Assembly: GCF_009910675.1 (NCBI RefSeq)
Contig: NZ_RSEJ01000034.1
Span: 1 to 58,039, forward strand
DNA: 58,039 nt
From: Photobacterium alginatilyticum
GTDB lineage: Bacteria > Pseudomonadota > Gammaproteobacteria > Enterobacterales > Vibrionaceae
Direction of reading: 5' to 3'
Within the stretch, counting starts at the first letter, position 1. Each line of letters begins with the position of its first letter. A program made the translations under genes and the position numbers. The notes below the pieces were generated by a model, which was not told the origin of the DNA, searched no databases, and saw nothing but the letters and a program-made list of their open reading frames with translations. Positions 43,639-53,188 of the stretch are shown here, in pieces.

Positions 43639-43690
43639 AGTCCTTTATGCCCTCTCTGCAGGATTGAGACATGTCTAACAATAACTGAAA

Positions 43691-44272
43691 TTAGCTCGAA
43701 GCCATCTCTTTCTCAACCAGCATAATTAAAATGTGGATAATTTTAATATGCACTTCCTGAATTCGGTCAGCAAAACCGAAATGCGGCACACGGATCTCCA
43801 CATCAGCCAGGCCAGCCATCTTGCCGCCGTCTTTACCGGTCAGGGCAATGGTTTTCATGCCTTTGGCCTTGGCGGCATCAATCGCTTTAAGAATATTGCC
43901 AGAATTGCCCGAGGTCGACAGACCAAACAGGACATCGCCCTTCGCACCGACAGCTTCCAGGTAGCGAGAGAACACATAGTCGTAGCCGAAATCATTGCTC
44001 ACGCAAGAAAGGTGGCTAGGATCTGAAATCGCAATACCCGGGTAACCCGGACGGTTTTCACGGTAGCGTCCTGTCAGTTCCTCGGCAAAGTGCATCGCAT
44101 CACAGTGTGAGCCACCGTTACCGCAAGACAGTACCTTGCCGCCCTGCTTAAAGGACTCGGCCAGTACTTTGGCAGCAGCTTCGATATCTGCAATGTTTTT
44201 TTCATCGCTTAAAAAGCGGTTCAATACTTCAGCAGCTTCATTGAGTTCTGCACGGATCAAATCTTGGTACAT
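43691..44272 (-). CDS. gmhA: Sedoheptulose-7-phosphate isomerase GmhA
   Basis: First enzyme of ADP-heptose synthesis for LPS core. The SIS domain (193 aa) has SCGNGGSHCDAMHFAEELTG and LFGLSTSGNSGNI. The terminal His and Glu segment VPHFGFADRIQEVHI is intact. The gap of 52 bases to the yafJ-like gene suggests an operon. Confidence 0.96.
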   Translation of the reverse strand: MYQDLIRAELNEAAEVLNRFLSDEKNIADIEAAAKVLAESFKQGGKVLSCGNGGSHCDAMHFAEELTGRYRENRPGYPGIAISDPSHLSCVSNDFGYDYVFSRYLEAVGAKGDVLFGLSTSGNSGNILKAIDAAKAKGMKTIALTGKDGGKMAGLADVEIRVPHFGFADRIQEVHIKIIHILIMLVEKEMASS

Positions 44273-44309
44273 AGACTAATCTCGGGTTATTCATACAATA
44301 TTATCGCCT

Positions 44310-44327
44310 AGCCGGAGCCCTCCGGCT
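44310..44327. other. Hairpin between SulP and gmhA
   Basis: AGCCGGAG and CTCCGGCT form a perfect 8-bp stem with a 2-nt loop, without a T tract on the minus strand; it may reduce SulP read-through into gmhA. Confidence 0.4.
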
Positions 44328-44342
44328 AAGCACTTATACGCC

Positions 44343-46076
44343 TTAGCTTGCAGTGTACAAAGAAACGGTCGAAGGTGTCGACTCCTGAGACAGCACATTG
44401 TGACGGTTTATGGCCAAATGCTCACGTAATAGCTGCGCAGATGGGTAAAGCGAGATGTTATCGGCCATCAGCACGCCGGCCGTCATCAACTTTCTCTCGA
44501 CATGATCTGCAACCCCGAGCAGATACACCGGATACTGACGGATTCTGTCCAGCGCATTTTCAAAGGCATGGATAGCCGTAATATCTATTGTCGTGACATC
44601 GCTGAAATCAAGCACCACGGCCCGGGTCTCCACTTGCGAATGATCAATAACATTGAATGCTTTTTCGCTAGCCGCAAAGAAAAGCGGGCCATTGATGTCA
44701 TATACCACTACATCATCACCAAACTCCTGATGCTGGTGCTCCCCGTTTACTTCCGTCACACTGGTCAGCGTCGCGATACGCTGAATAAACAGCACTCCGG
44801 CCAGCAGCAGACCAACGACGACGGCAATAACCATGTCAAATACCACTGTCAGGGTAAAACAGGTCACCAGTACGGCAACATCACGGCGTGGGGCCACCTT
44901 CAGGGTATGAACAAAGTGCGGCGCTTCCGACATATTCCAGGCGACCATGATCAGCAAGCCTGCCAGAGCGCTCATCGGGATAAACGACAACATCGGCGCC
45001 AGTACTATCATCGCCGCCAGCACAAACAGCGCGTGGGTAATGGCCGACACCGGCGAAAACGCACCGGCTCGAATGTTGGTGGCAGTACGGGCGATGGCAG
45101 CCGTTGCCGGGATCCCGCCAAAAAATGGCACCACCATATTGGCCAGCCCCTGCCCCACCAACTCGGCGTTCGGATTATGCTTGCTGCCGGTCATGCCATC
45201 AGCTACCACCGCGCAAAGCAGCGATTCAATACAGCCGAGCATCGCAATGGTAAAAGCGGCCGGCAACAGCTCAACCACCAGCCCCCAGCCGAACTGGGCA
45301 TCTTGCCACGGCATCACCAATTGCGGTAATACCTGCGGGATCCCCTGGCCAACCAAATCGCCGATTTGATAGTGGAACTTTTCACCGAGCAAACCAACAT
45401 GCGAGCTGCCCCACTGGTTCATCAGCAAGGCCAACACCGTACCTGTCGCAAGAGCAACTACATGTGGAGGGATCCGGTTCTTAAGCTTGGCCCATAGAAT
45501 AAATGTCGCAATCGTACCAAATCCGACCATCGCATCGGCATAGTTAATACTTGGCAGGGCACTCGTATACGCCATGACTTTCTCGGGAAAGTGCACCGGG
45601 TTACCTTCAACCGCCAGTCCGAGCAAATCCTTTAGCTGGAGAAAGGCAATAACCAGTCCAATTCCAGCGGTAAACCCTGTCGTTACAGGATACGGTACGT
45701 AGGCAACCAACTGGCCAAGGCGCAGTACCCCCATCAATAACAGGATCACTCCGGACATCAGGGTGGCCAGCATCAGGCCGGACAGGCCGTATTGCTGAGT
45801 AATCGGCAGCAAAATCACGACGAATGCGGCCGTCGGGCCAGTAATATTAAATCGCGAGCCACCAAACAAGGCCGCCAGCAAACCGGCAACAACCACCGTA
45901 TACAAACCATGCTGTGGCGGAACACCAACGGCAATCGCCAGCGCCATCCCCAGCGGAATGGCCACAACACCCACAGTAATACCTGCAACAATATCGGCAC
46001 GAAGCGTAGAGAAAGAATAACCTTTTCGCCACGCTTGTTTTAAAGCATGAAATAACAACACGACAAACCCCTGCAC
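44343..46076 (-). CDS. SulP-family anion transporter with STAS domain (DauA-like)
   Basis: Polytopic inner-membrane protein of 577 aa. About 11-12 helices contain the family segments GITVGVVAIPLGMALAIAVG, GPTAAFVVILLP and GSKHNPNAELVGQGLANM. A C-terminal STAS domain (about residues 435-550) has AVVLDFSDVTTIDITAIHAFEN. Substrate (sulfate, bicarbonate or dicarboxylate) is not determinable; the overall organisation fits DauA/YchM. It lies between gmhA and fadE, which are neighbours in E. coli, so this is a local insertion. Confidence 0.9.
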   Translation of the reverse strand: MQGFVVLLFHALKQAWRKGYSFSTLRADIVAGITVGVVAIPLGMALAIAVGVPPQHGLYTVVVAGLLAALFGGSRFNITGPTAAFVVILLPITQQYGLSGLMLATLMSGVILLLMGVLRLGQLVAYVPYPVTTGFTAGIGLVIAFLQLKDLLGLAVEGNPVHFPEKVMAYTSALPSINYADAMVGFGTIATFILWAKLKNRIPPHVVALATGTVLALLMNQWGSSHVGLLGEKFHYQIGDLVGQGIPQVLPQLVMPWQDAQFGWGLVVELLPAAFTIAMLGCIESLLCAVVADGMTGSKHNPNAELVGQGLANMVVPFFGGIPATAAIARTATNIRAGAFSPVSAITHALFVLAAMIVLAPMLSFIPMSALAGLLIMVAWNMSEAPHFVHTLKVAPRRDVAVLVTCFTLTVVFDMVIAVVVGLLLAGVLFIQRIATLTSVTEVNGEHQHQEFGDDVVVYDINGPLFFAASEKAFNVIDHSQVETRAVVLDFSDVTTIDITAIHAFENALDRIRQYPVYLLGVADHVERKLMTAGVLMADNISLYPSAQLLREHLAINRHNVLSQESTPSTVSLYTAS

Positions 46077-46294
46077 TTGCGTACAAAAGAAAATTTAAGA
46101 AAAGCTGTCATCCCGAGTGAGGGATCCGGCGGGCATGTGTCAGTCGGAGTTCGGGAAAGGCAACAAATGATGCCATGAGTCATCCACAGCCTAGATTGAC
46201 ACTGGTGTCAACTTGGTAAATAGCGTGAACGGCATCACAATACGGTCCATATTAATTGTATGACTTATTTTCGCAAGCACATTTTTCCAACTCG

Positions 46295-46308
46295 CTGATC
46301 TTGATCAA
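46295..46308. promoter_or_regulatory. FNR-like box between SulP and fadE
   Basis: CTGAT-CTTG-ATCAA matches the FNR consensus TTGAT-N4-ATCAA at 9 of 10 positions. It is 219 bases from SulP and 180 from fadE. A chance match cannot be excluded. Confidence 0.35.
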
Positions 46309-46411
46309 GCCCTTATGTAACAAGGGATGACAGGACATCTTTACATAACGCCATCCTTTCAGAACAGAAAATTATTTTACATTTCATTAAAGATCGCCTT
46401 ACACTTATCAC

Positions 46412-46428
46412 AAGTGGTAAGACCTCTT
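46412..46428. promoter_or_regulatory. FadR-like operator of fadE
   Basis: AAGTGGTAAGACCTCTT matches AACTGGTCNGACCNGTT at about 12 of 15 defined positions, 61 bases before the fadE ATG. Repression of fadE by FadR is known in E. coli and Vibrio. Confidence 0.5.
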
Positions 46429-46488
46429 ACCTTGCATAAAACGTACCCAATAATAATAAATCAACGCCCACCGATAAGGAGAATCATC

Positions 46489-48939
46489 ATGGTTACACTT
46501 GTGTACCTACTAGGGCTAATTGGTATAACCGGTGTACTCGCCTACCACCGTGCCAACCTCAGAACCTTTACCGCTATGTTTGTGGCAGCACTGGCTGTAG
46601 GCTCGGTACTCGACATCGTCGGCCAGTACAGCTGGTTAGTTTTCCTGCTGATTGCAATACCATTAAACGTGATTTCATTACGCAAAAACCTATTGAGTAA
46701 ACCCGCTCTCAAAGCGTTTAAAAGCGTTATGCCCGAGATGTCCCGTACCGAAAAGGAAGCCATTGATGCCGGTACCGTCTGGTGGGAAGCTGATCTGTTC
46801 CGCGGCGCACCTAACTGGAACAAACTGCATGATATTCCGGCCCCGCGCCTGAGCGCAGAAGAAAAAGCCTTTCTCGACGGCCCTGTCAATGAAGTCTGCC
46901 GAATGGTCAACGACTTCCAGGTAACACATGAACTGGCCGATCTGCCCCCCGAAGTCTGGCAGTACCTCAAGGATCATAAATTCTTCGCCATGATCATCAA
47001 AAAAGAATACGGCGGTCTGGAATTTTCAGCTTATGCCCAATCTCTGGTGCTACAAAAGCTGACTGGTGTCTCTGCCGTCCTTTCCTCGACCGTCGGCGTG
47101 CCGAACTCACTCGGCCCGGGTGAACTATTGCAGCACTACGGCACCAAAGCGCAAAAAGACCACTACCTGCCTCGTCTGGCAGAAGGTAAGGAAATTCCTT
47201 GTTTCGCCCTGACTAGCCCAGAAGCCGGCTCTGATGCAGGCTCAATTCCTGATTTTGGCATCGTCAAAAAAGGGATGTGGCAAGGTGAAGAAGTCTTGGG
47301 GATGGAACTGACCTGGAATAAGCGCTACATCACGTTGGCCCCAATCGCGACTGTGTTAGGTATGGCCTTTAAGCTGTTCGATCCCGATCACCTGCTGGGT
47401 AATGAGGAAGATCTCGGCATTACCTGCGCCTTGATCCCAACCGATATCGACGGGGTCCAAATTGGCCGTCGTCACTTCCCGTTAAACGTGCCATTCCAGA
47501 ATGGTCCGACTCAGGGTGACAAAGTCTTCGTGCCCATCAGTTTTATCATCGGTGGCCAGGAAATGGCCGGTCAGGGATGGCGTATGCTGGTTGAATGCTT
47601 GTCTGTCGGCCGTGGTATCACTTTGCCATCGAACTCCACAGGCGGCCTGAAAACCGCAGCCATGGCAACCGGTGCCTATGCCCGTATTCGCCGCCAGTTC
47701 AAGTTACCGATCGGTAAAATGGAAGGTATTGAAGAACCATTGGCCCGTATAGCAGGCAATGCCTACGTCCTGGACTCAGCCAGTAACCTGACGGTCTCCG
47801 GTATTGATTTAGGCGAGAAACCTTCGGTCATCTCAGCCATCGTCAAATACCACTGTACCCACCGCAGCCAGCGTAGTGTTATTGATGCCATGGACGTAGT
47901 CGGTGGTAAGGGGATCTCCATGGGGCCAAGCAACTTCCTGGCACGTGGCTATCAGGGCGCGCCTATTGCGATTACCGTGGAAGGCGCAAACATCCTCACC
48001 CGCTCAATGATAATCTTCGGCCAAGGGGCAATACGCTGTCACCCTTATGTGCTGGAAGAGATGGATGCGGCTTACAATGATGATGCAGAAAAAGCACTGA
48101 ATGGTTTTGATAGTGCCCTGTTCGGCCACGTTGGCTTTGTGATCAGCAACATGGTCCGTTCATTCTGGTTCGGCCTGACTGACGGCAGGGGGTCCTCGGC
48201 ACCACGCAAGGATGCCACGGCCCGTTACTACCAGCAACTGAATCGCTACAGTGCCAACCTTGCCCTGCTCGCCGATATTTCAATGGCAGTGCTCGGCGGT
48301 TCGCTGAAGCGCAAAGAGCGCCTGTCTGCCCGTTTGGGTGACGTACTCAGTCAGCTCTACCTCTCGTCAGCAACCCTCAAGCGTTATGCGGACGACGGCT
48401 GCAAGCAAGATGACCTGCCACTGGTTCACTGGGGCTTGCAGGACTCGCTATACCAGGCTCAGGAAGCACTGGATGAGTTCCTGCGTAATTTCCCGAACCG
48501 TCCGATTGCCGCGATCATGCGCACCATGATCTTCCCTCTTGGGCTGGGGCGTGTAAAACCGACGGACAAGTTGGATCATAAAGTTGCCCGTATTATTCAG
48601 ACACCGAGTGAAACCCGTAACCGTATCGGTCGCGGTCAGTTCCTGGAAGCATGCGAGAACAATGCGGTTGGTATGATTGAAGAGACACTGAAAGATATTT
48701 TGGCCGCCGAGCCAATCTATGATCGTGTCTGTCAGGCTGCCGGCAAGAAGTTCCCGTTCATGCAGCTGGATAATGTGGCGACGGTTGGCCTGGAGCTTAA
48801 TGCTATCAACGAGAGTGAAGCCGAGCTGTTGCGCCGAGCTGAAGAAGGTCGCTTACGCACGATCAATGTCGATGATTTTGAACCCGAAGAACTGGCAGCC
48901 AAACCCTACCAGCCATCGGAAAAAGACATTGCAGCCTGA
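46489..48939 (+). CDS. fadE: Acyl-CoA dehydrogenase FadE
   Basis: Membrane-linked flavoprotein that starts beta-oxidation. Two N-terminal helices (about residues 1-60) precede a long acyl-CoA dehydrogenase domain with FALTSPEAGSDAGSIPD and the FadE C-terminal extension. ATG 46489 has AAGGAG 7 nt upstream; at 816 aa it equals E. coli (814) in size. Confidence 0.96.
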   Translation: MVTLVYLLGLIGITGVLAYHRANLRTFTAMFVAALAVGSVLDIVGQYSWLVFLLIAIPLNVISLRKNLLSKPALKAFKSVMPEMSRTEKEAIDAGTVWWEADLFRGAPNWNKLHDIPAPRLSAEEKAFLDGPVNEVCRMVNDFQVTHELADLPPEVWQYLKDHKFFAMIIKKEYGGLEFSAYAQSLVLQKLTGVSAVLSSTVGVPNSLGPGELLQHYGTKAQKDHYLPRLAEGKEIPCFALTSPEAGSDAGSIPDFGIVKKGMWQGEEVLGMELTWNKRYITLAPIATVLGMAFKLFDPDHLLGNEEDLGITCALIPTDIDGVQIGRRHFPLNVPFQNGPTQGDKVFVPISFIIGGQEMAGQGWRMLVECLSVGRGITLPSNSTGGLKTAAMATGAYARIRRQFKLPIGKMEGIEEPLARIAGNAYVLDSASNLTVSGIDLGEKPSVISAIVKYHCTHRSQRSVIDAMDVVGGKGISMGPSNFLARGYQGAPIAITVEGANILTRSMIIFGQGAIRCHPYVLEEMDAAYNDDAEKALNGFDSALFGHVGFVISNMVRSFWFGLTDGRGSSAPRKDATARYYQQLNRYSANLALLADISMAVLGGSLKRKERLSARLGDVLSQLYLSSATLKRYADDGCKQDDLPLVHWGLQDSLYQAQEALDEFLRNFPNRPIAAIMRTMIFPLGLGRVKPTDKLDHKVARIIQTPSETRNRIGRGQFLEACENNAVGMIEETLKDILAAEPIYDRVCQAAGKKFPFMQLDNVATVGLELNAINESEAELLRRAEEGRLRTINVDDFEPEELAAKPYQPSEKDIAA

Positions 48940-48964
48940 TAACACTTAGATTACTCAAGCTAAC

Positions 48965-48999
48965 AAAAAGGGAAGCCACAGTGGCTTCCCTTTCTTTTT
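48965..48999 (+). terminator. Terminator of fadE
   Basis: AAAGGGAAGCCAC and GTGGCTTCCCTTT form a 13-bp inverted repeat followed by CTTTTTG, 27 bases after the stop. Confidence 0.88.
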
Positions 49000-49055
49000 G
49001 AGCTAATCACCAAGCAAGCTGGATGCCTTGACTTACCCTATGTTGTTTACTGCTA

Positions 49056-50297
49056 TCAGGACGCCGGAACAACCAGTGAATCTTCTTCCAGCACTTTCTT
49101 CATTTTGCGCTTGCGCCATAGGAAGGCAATCACAACCACCAGCACCACTACCAGTACGTTGGCACCCAGGATAATTTTCATCACCTTGGAGCGCTCAGCC
49201 TGCTTCTCCGCTTCAATTCGCAGCATCTCTTCCCGTTTGGCTTTGGCTTCCTGCTGGGCCCTGAACTCTTCCAGGTTACGATCCAGCTGCAGCTCGGCCA
49301 TCACCGCAAAATGATTTTCCGGTAGCTTGAAGATCAGCTCCCGGTTATTGAAGTTATCAGTCGCATATAACCAGCCATACCAGCCATAACGACCCGGCGC
49401 CTCGCCATTGGGCAGGCGTACCTTCAATCCGTCTTCGTCAGACAGGGCATGTTGCTGGCTGATGGTCTCATCGCCGTCAGGGTTTATCTGCACAATGTGG
49501 GCAGCAAGGGAGCCGGGCAGTAATGCTCCCTCTTCCGTTTCTACCACGACCTGGTGGGGCTCACTGCGTCCGCGTCCCTGAATAAAGCTCGCCCGCAGTG
49601 GCGGCGGATACACGAGTACCTCCTGCTCGACGGTACGCAGGAAAACGCCATTGCCCGAGGTGATCCTGACCCGATACTTGCCTGGCTGGACAGTCACGGG
49701 CAGGGCGACCGTAAAGACACCGTCTCCCGGTACCTCATCAAAGGACAGTCCGTCATCGGCAAACTCGCCCAGGACGATTGGGCTCGGCTGTGCTTCTTTC
49801 GGAAGGTTATCGGCATCTTCAATGTATTCGTAAAAAACGACTGACATCTTTACCCGATCAAGAAAATCGCGCATGGTCAGCAGCTTTTCCTCCTGGGTCA
49901 GGCGGGCGGTAAACTTAATTGTCTCGGACTGATAGAGCCGCGAAGGCAGATCCTCCACCGTCAGTTGGAGGTTGGACAAGACAACGATCCGGTTCTTCGG
50001 GGTGACCTTGCCGACGGCCTGCCAGGGGCCCGGCATCGGGTTTTCGATAGAAATGATGTCCATCCCAGGCTCGTCATACCAAGCAACATTCTTCGGATGA
50101 CGAAAGGAATAGTATTTCTTGCCATCAGGACGCACCAGGACAATCGCCCGGCTGTTGTCTCCCCGCTTGACGACAAACGAGACCTGTTCGACCGTCGGAT
50201 CAACACGGAAACGGTTATCCAGCCACGACATAGCCGTACTGTCTTTTGCCCAAGACAGTACCGGTATCAGCATCACTAGCAATAATAACCGCCGCAT
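49056..50297 (-). CDS. TIGR03503 family protein, signal peptide and C-terminal membrane anchor
   Basis: A 413-aa protein with a signal peptide (RRLLLLVMLIPVLSWA), a long periplasmic beta-rich region including a GDGVFTVALPVTVQPGKYRV segment, then a charged coiled coil (about 340-375, EEFRAQQEAKAKREEML) and a C-terminal membrane helix with a basic stop (FLWRKRKMKK). This matches the TIGR03503 family of unknown function. ATG 50297 has AGAGGTGC upstream; it begins 7 bases after the dnaQ stop, so the two form an operon. Confidence 0.85.
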   Translation of the reverse strand: MRRLLLLVMLIPVLSWAKDSTAMSWLDNRFRVDPTVEQVSFVVKRGDNSRAIVLVRPDGKKYYSFRHPKNVAWYDEPGMDIISIENPMPGPWQAVGKVTPKNRIVVLSNLQLTVEDLPSRLYQSETIKFTARLTQEEKLLTMRDFLDRVKMSVVFYEYIEDADNLPKEAQPSPIVLGEFADDGLSFDEVPGDGVFTVALPVTVQPGKYRVRITSGNGVFLRTVEQEVLVYPPPLRASFIQGRGRSEPHQVVVETEEGALLPGSLAAHIVQINPDGDETISQQHALSDEDGLKVRLPNGEAPGRYGWYGWLYATDNFNNRELIFKLPENHFAVMAELQLDRNLEEFRAQQEAKAKREEMLRIEAEKQAERSKVMKIILGANVLVVVLVVVIAFLWRKRKMKKVLEEDSLVVPAS

Positions 50298-50304
50298 AGC
50301 ACCT

Positions 50305-51036
50305 CTATTGACGCCACAGCGAGACGTCACCTTTTTTCTCGATAAGATCCAAGCGCGATTCATGCGCTTGTATTTCATCGGCCGATGCCTTGATGATCTT
50401 TAATGATTTTCTTCCTGATGCCAGACGGCGGATGGCACTTTCTGTACCAGTGTCACTTTCTTCGCTGCCGGCGCTGAGTGCCAGCGATGTCTGGCCACCT
50501 GTCATCATCAGGTATACGTCAGCCAGGATCTCGGCATCGAGCAATGCCCCGTGGAGAGTACGGTGCGAGTTATCTATACCGTATCGCGAACACAGTACAT
50601 CAAGGTTGTTTCTTTTTCCCGGGAACAGCCGCTTGGCCATCTCCAGGGTATCGGTGACCTTGCAAAAGTCCTCGGTCTTGCCGATTGACGAACCCATTTT
50701 CCTGAATTCGTAATCCATGAAGCCGATATCGAAGGGCGCGTTGTGAGCCACCAGCTCTGCCCCACGGATAAACTCCATAAACTCTTCATGGATTTCCCGG
50801 TATGTCGGCTTATCAAGCAAGAACTCATCGGTAATACCGTGAACATCAACCGCTTCCGCATCGATCTCCCGATCCGGTTTGATATAGACATGGAAACTAT
50901 TACCCGTCAGCTTACGGTTGATAATTTCAACTGCACCGATCTCGATAATACAGTGGCCTTCATAGTGAGGGCCGGTCATATTCATACCGGTTGTTTCGGT
51001 ATCGAATACGATAATACGTTCGTTAGTAGCTTTCAT
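50305..51036 (-). CDS. dnaQ: DNA polymerase III subunit epsilon
   Basis: 3'-5' proofreading exonuclease of the replicative polymerase. DEDDh motifs: FDTETTG (D12, E14), HNAPFDIGFMDYEF, and H and D in HGALLDAEILADVY. The C-terminal part binds the alpha subunit. At 243 aa it equals E. coli. It is divergent from rnhA with a 51-base gap, the conserved arrangement. Confidence 0.97.
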   Translation of the reverse strand: MKATNERIIVFDTETTGMNMTGPHYEGHCIIEIGAVEIINRKLTGNSFHVYIKPDREIDAEAVDVHGITDEFLLDKPTYREIHEEFMEFIRGAELVAHNAPFDIGFMDYEFRKMGSSIGKTEDFCKVTDTLEMAKRLFPGKRNNLDVLCSRYGIDNSHRTLHGALLDAEILADVYLMMTGGQTSLALSAGSEESDTGTESAIRRLASGRKSLKIIKASADEIQAHESRLDLIEKKGDVSLWRQ

Positions 51037-51087
51037 AGTAGCGATTGTGTCAGACTAAAGTTTTTCCTAAAGCGAATACTACCAAAT

Positions 51088-51549
51088 ATGTCCAAGCAGG
51101 TAGAAATTTTCACCGATGGTTCTTGCCTCGGCAACCCGGGGCCAGGTGGTTATGGTACCGTCATGCGTTACAAGCAGCACGAAAAAGAGCTCAGTGGCGG
51201 CTTTTACCTGACAACAAATAACAGAATGGAACTGCTGGCAGCCATTATCGGCCTGTCAAGCCTCAAAGAGTCCTGCCAGGTTGATCTCACCACCGACAGT
51301 CAATATGTCCGCCAGGGGATCACCCAGTGGATCCATAACTGGAAGAAACGCGGCTGGAAGACTGCCGATAAAAAACCGGTTAAAAATGCCGATCTCTGGC
51401 AGCGTCTTGATACAGAAACACAGCGCCATCAAGTATCGTGGCACTGGGTAAAAGGCCACGCTGGCCATCCGGAGAATGAACGCTGTGACGATTTGGCCCG
51501 TGCTGCCGCCGAGTCCCCGACCCAGGATGATACCGGCTACAAGGCGTAA
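51088..51549 (+). CDS. rnhA: Ribonuclease HI
   Basis: Degrades RNA in RNA-DNA hybrids. Catalytic D10 (FTDGSCLGNPGPGG), E48 (NNRMELLAA), D70 (LTTDSQYV) and D134 (ENERCDDLA) are all present. ATG 51088 is the family start; the long open extension upstream overlaps dnaQ and is rejected. At 153 aa it is normal. Confidence 0.97.
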   Translation: MSKQVEIFTDGSCLGNPGPGGYGTVMRYKQHEKELSGGFYLTTNNRMELLAAIIGLSSLKESCQVDLTTDSQYVRQGITQWIHNWKKRGWKTADKKPVKNADLWQRLDTETQRHQVSWHWVKGHAGHPENERCDDLARAAAESPTQDDTGYKA

Positions 51550-51573
51550 CGACTTCAACTCGCTGCAACAATG

Positions 51574-52320
51574 TTACGCCCCTTTTATTTTCTGGCTTAC
51601 CTTGGTCCGGCAGTTGAGTCCCAGCGGCGTTAGCTGACGCCGCAACTTCCAGGTTGGTTTTATCGGCTTGAGGGGGACCGTCCGCTTACGGGCGACAATC
51701 AAGTACATGCTGCCAACCGACGAACACGTTTCAGACAACACGCTTTCTGCCCAGGCCGAGCAGGCCTGATGCTTTGTCGCCGGCAGTACCGCAAAATTCT
51801 CGTGAAAGACCACCTCGTAATTCAGTACTCCCAGCCAGTCTTTCACCCGCATCGGCATAAACATCCGCCCTTTCCACGGAAAGCGCTTGCGATTCCAAGG
51901 CAGCAAACCCCGCATACCGAGAATACTTACCGGGTTATAGCCGCTTAACAGGATATAGCCGTCATCCACCATCACCCGGTCGATCTCCCGCAGCAAGCGG
52001 TGGGGGTCTGAACAATAATCTAATTGATGGGTGATCACACAGGCATCAAACGACTTTTCCACAAAAGGCAGGGAAAAGTGGTCGGCTATGACCGTATGCA
52101 GCGGATTGAACTTATCAATGCAAATCTGATGCTGGATGTTACAATGGCCACTGGCGAGCTCACAACTTAGCCCACCAAGCTTTAACATATGATAGCCGAA
52201 TAGCTTTGGCCACCATTCATCAAGCTGGGCCTGGAGCAGCTCCGCCGCCCATTCGCCATTGACGACTTGTGACCAGGTATGTGGTGATTCAATATCTGTT
52301 AACGTGCGGGCTGGCTTCAT
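51574..52320 (-). CDS. yafS: SAM-dependent methyltransferase YafS
   Basis: A 248-aa class I methyltransferase-like protein. A degenerate first SAM motif is followed by SFDACVITHQLDYCSDPHRLLREIDRVMVDDG, written here only in part as HQLDYCSDPHRLLREI, the acidic and post-II segments. The C-terminus is basic. Position between rnhA and gloB matches E. coli yafS. Substrate unknown. Confidence 0.88.
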   Translation of the reverse strand: MKPARTLTDIESPHTWSQVVNGEWAAELLQAQLDEWWPKLFGYHMLKLGGLSCELASGHCNIQHQICIDKFNPLHTVIADHFSLPFVEKSFDACVITHQLDYCSDPHRLLREIDRVMVDDGYILLSGYNPVSILGMRGLLPWNRKRFPWKGRMFMPMRVKDWLGVLNYEVVFHENFAVLPATKHQACSAWAESVLSETCSSVGSMYLIVARKRTVPLKPIKPTWKLRRQLTPLGLNCRTKVSQKIKGA

Positions 52321-52359
52321 AAGTTATTGCTCAACACCTAAAGGCTGGAGACAAATTAC

Positions 52360-53118
52360 ATGCTTACAGTAAAAAGCATACCTGCATTTAATGACAATTA
52401 CATCTGGCTTATTCACAGTCCGGACAAACGTTGCGTCGTCGTTGATCCTGGTGATGCAACGCCAGTAATCAAGGTGTTACAAGAAGAAGAGCTCACTCTT
52501 GATGCCATTCTGGTCACTCATCACCATCATGACCATATTGGCGGGATCAGCGAGCTCAAGCGCGCGTTTCCTCATGTCAATATAGTTGCCCCTTCTGCCG
52601 AGCCCATTCCCGGCGTCTCGCAGTCTGTCGACGATGGCGACCAAGTAGAAATATTCGGCGAACGCTTTATGGTACTGAGCGTTCCCGGACACACCGCAGG
52701 CCATGTTGCCTATGTCGGGGACGAAAAGCTGTTTTGTGGCGATACCCTGTTCTCCGGTGGTTGTGGCCGCTTGTTCGAGGGTACTCCGGCTCAAATGTAC
52801 AGCTCGCTACAGAAAATTGCAGCGCTACCAGACGAAACTGAAGTCTACTGCGCCCATGAATATACAAGCAGTAATATTGCCTTTGCCTTAGTCGCCGAAC
52901 AGGACAACCCTCACCTGCAACGTTACCGCGAAGATGTCAGCCGACTGCGGGCACAGGGTATCAGCACGATCCCGTCGACATTACGACAAGAAAAATTAAT
53001 AAATCCGTTTTTACGCTGTGATCAAGCCAGTATCAAAAAATCCGTTGCAGATAAGGCATTTGACGACAGTGATCTGGAGACCTTCGCTGCACTGCGTCGT
53101 TGGAAAGACGAATTTTGA
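52360..53118 (+). CDS. gloB: Hydroxyacylglutathione hydrolase (glyoxalase II)
   Basis: Metallo-beta-lactamase-fold enzyme releasing D-lactate from S-lactoylglutathione. The metal-binding THHHHDHIGG is at residues 53-62, with later ligands in GHTAGHVAY and CGDTLFSGGCGR. At 252 aa it has the standard length. It is divergent from yafS by 39 bases. Confidence 0.97.
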   Translation: MLTVKSIPAFNDNYIWLIHSPDKRCVVVDPGDATPVIKVLQEEELTLDAILVTHHHHDHIGGISELKRAFPHVNIVAPSAEPIPGVSQSVDDGDQVEIFGERFMVLSVPGHTAGHVAYVGDEKLFCGDTLFSGGCGRLFEGTPAQMYSSLQKIAALPDETEVYCAHEYTSSNIAFALVAEQDNPHLQRYREDVSRLRAQGISTIPSTLRQEKLINPFLRCDQASIKKSVADKAFDDSDLETFAALRRWKDEF

Positions 53119-53188
53119 CCTGGGTCACTTGTCTCCAAGGTAGTTGGCCAAGTATCATCTCCAACTATTTTGGCTTTAGGCAGGTTCC

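Larger units (their letters stand above)
46077..46488 (+). promoter_or_regulatory. 412-bp divergent regulatory region of SulP and fadE
   Basis: No gene is seen. It holds a FNR-like box at 46295 and a FadR-like site at 46412. A 54-codon open extension before the fadE ATG has no family support and is left non-coding. Confidence 0.6.

Noticed and set aside
44502..45329. 275-codon open frame antisense to the SulP gene
   Set aside because: The SulP reading has membrane segments and a STAS domain; the antisense product is His/Gln/Arg-rich low-complexity sequence typical of a shadow frame.
50743..51087. Long N-terminal extension of the rnhA frame
   Set aside because: It overlaps dnaQ on the opposite strand and RNase HI homologues start at 51088.
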